Assembly: GCA_008694505.1 (NCBI GenBank)
Contig: VZDJ01004378.1
Coordinates: 16,299,645 to 16,363,644, forward strand
DNA length: 64,000 nucleotides
Source of the DNA: Cyanoderma ruficeps
Taxonomy: Eukaryota > Chordata > Aves > Passeriformes > Timaliidae
Reading direction: 5' to 3'
A program made the position numbers and the translations under genes. Numbering within the stretch: the stretch's first letter is position 1; each line of letters starts with the position of its first letter. The notes beneath the pieces were generated by a model that saw only the letters and a program-made list of their open reading frames with translations, was not told the DNA's origin and searched no databases. Shown in pieces: positions 63,201 through 64,000 of the stretch.

Positions 63201-63759
63201 ATTTCAGTGTGTCCACAGAGGCCATGAAAACACAAAATGCATATTAATGCATAACAAAAGGACATAGCATCCTCTGCAAATGTCATGTCAGTTATCTCAC
63301 ACTTTCTAAAGCATTTGCTTTACCTTCCAAGTAGTTATAGGAACTGCACAGGTTAGAGAGAAAAATACTGTTCTCCTTTCTGTCCCTGCAGAGGTTATCT
63401 GGCTCAGCTCTTACAATCTGGTGTGCTTTATCAACTGTACAGCACTGGCTTGACAATAAAGATTTTCTTTCCAGAGCGAGGAAGCATCCCAAATTTGGGA
63501 AAGAGTTACTATCAGAAGAGAGGCAGCTGAAGAAGATACAGTGAGATGGTGTGAAGCTGCTGTGGAGCCTCAGATAATTGCTTTTAGGGATTTAATAAAT
63601 ACAGGTTTAGGGGTTGTGGTTAATAAATTCATATATAGGGCTGGGGAGACCTGTGAGATGGGACATTCCCTGATTCATCCAGACTACTAGCTAACCATGA
63701 AACACCAGCAAAGAAGTTACCCTGTACCAGAGGTATAAAATTCTTTGGGAATAGAACAT

Positions 63760-64000
63760 CAGGAACAACTCTCTACACTTCTCTGGGCACCATGTTCCAG
63801 TGCTTGACTACTCTCATTAAAAAACAAAACCAAAAACCCAACAAACAAAAAACTTCAGACCTTTTCTACTTTGTTTCATCTATGCTTCAACTCATACGTA
63901 TTGCCCCTTGTCACTGTACATCACTGAGAAGAGCCTGGCCTTGTCTTCTTTACCCATTTCCTTCCCCATTTGAGTGTTTATACACATGGGTGAGATCCCT
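63760..64000 (-). mobile_element. CR1 LINE fragment, runs off the window
   Basis: On the plus strand it reads as the reverse complement of CR1: CTCTGGGCACCATGTTCCAG, TGCTTGACTACTCTCATT, ATTGCCCCTTGTCACTG, then GTTTATACACATGGGTGAGA and TCCCT at the window end. An A-rich simple stretch (63819-63852) interrupts it. The element's upstream part lies beyond 64000. Confidence 0.8.

Larger units (their letters stand above)
49571..63759. other. Downstream region, possible distal 3' UTR then intergenic
   Basis: No gene recognised. Reading frames are under 100 codons with no domain. The first 2-4 kb may be distal CAND1 3' UTR if the 51040 or 52325 polyadenylation signals are used; another AATAAA lies at 53341. 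A short GA run sits at 50471-50489. A slightly CpG-richer patch is at about 57490-57720 and another at about 59010-59190; neither could be assigned. Confidence 0.5.

Overview
The window is a piece of a bird nuclear chromosome. The reasons are an intron-split vertebrate gene (CAND1), AT-rich flanks with little coding sequence, CR1 LINE 3' ends, and solo LTRs of avian endogenous-retrovirus types. The LTR set suggests a neoavian bird, perhaps a passerine, but the species cannot be fixed from sequence alone. No bacterial, phage, CRISPR or operon-like features are present.

Layout. 1-25,000: intergenic DNA with no supportable gene. It holds an old CR1 copy (about 5.1-5.9 kb, minus strand), a roughly 1.4 kb LTR carrying a second 304 bp LTR nested inside it with a clean 6 bp target duplication (8,659-10,074), a GACA/GATA microsatellite cut by an assembly gap and by an LTR (15.6-15.96 kb), and a 692 bp solo LTR with a TTAA duplication (19,930-20,621). 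About 25,040-26,060 is a CpG island that acts as the CAND1 promoter.

25,674-49,281: the complete CAND1 coding region on the plus strand. It has 15 coding exons, every intron is GT-AG, and the joined frame is 3,693 nt (1,230 codons plus stop), which equals the length I know for mammalian CAND1. CAND1 is the HEAT-repeat exchange factor of cullin-RING ubiquitin ligases: it binds un-neddylated cullin-RBX1 and lets substrate-receptor modules swap. Intron 1 carries a CR1 3' end directly downstream of the CpG island.

49,282-64,000: the 3' UTR, with several candidate polyadenylation signals, then intergenic DNA that ends in another CR1 copy running off the window. Candidate regulatory elements here (an octamer-like cluster near 60.25 kb and TAAT-rich sequence near 51.2 kb) are inferences from motif content.

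I found no undescribed biological system. The items most worth a second look are the inverted pair of ZNF143-like sites in the CAND1 promoter, the 81 bp in-frame stop-free intron 5, the LTR nested in an LTR, and the LTR that appears to have landed in the GATA microsatellite next to the sequence gap. Conservation and expression claims could not be tested here.
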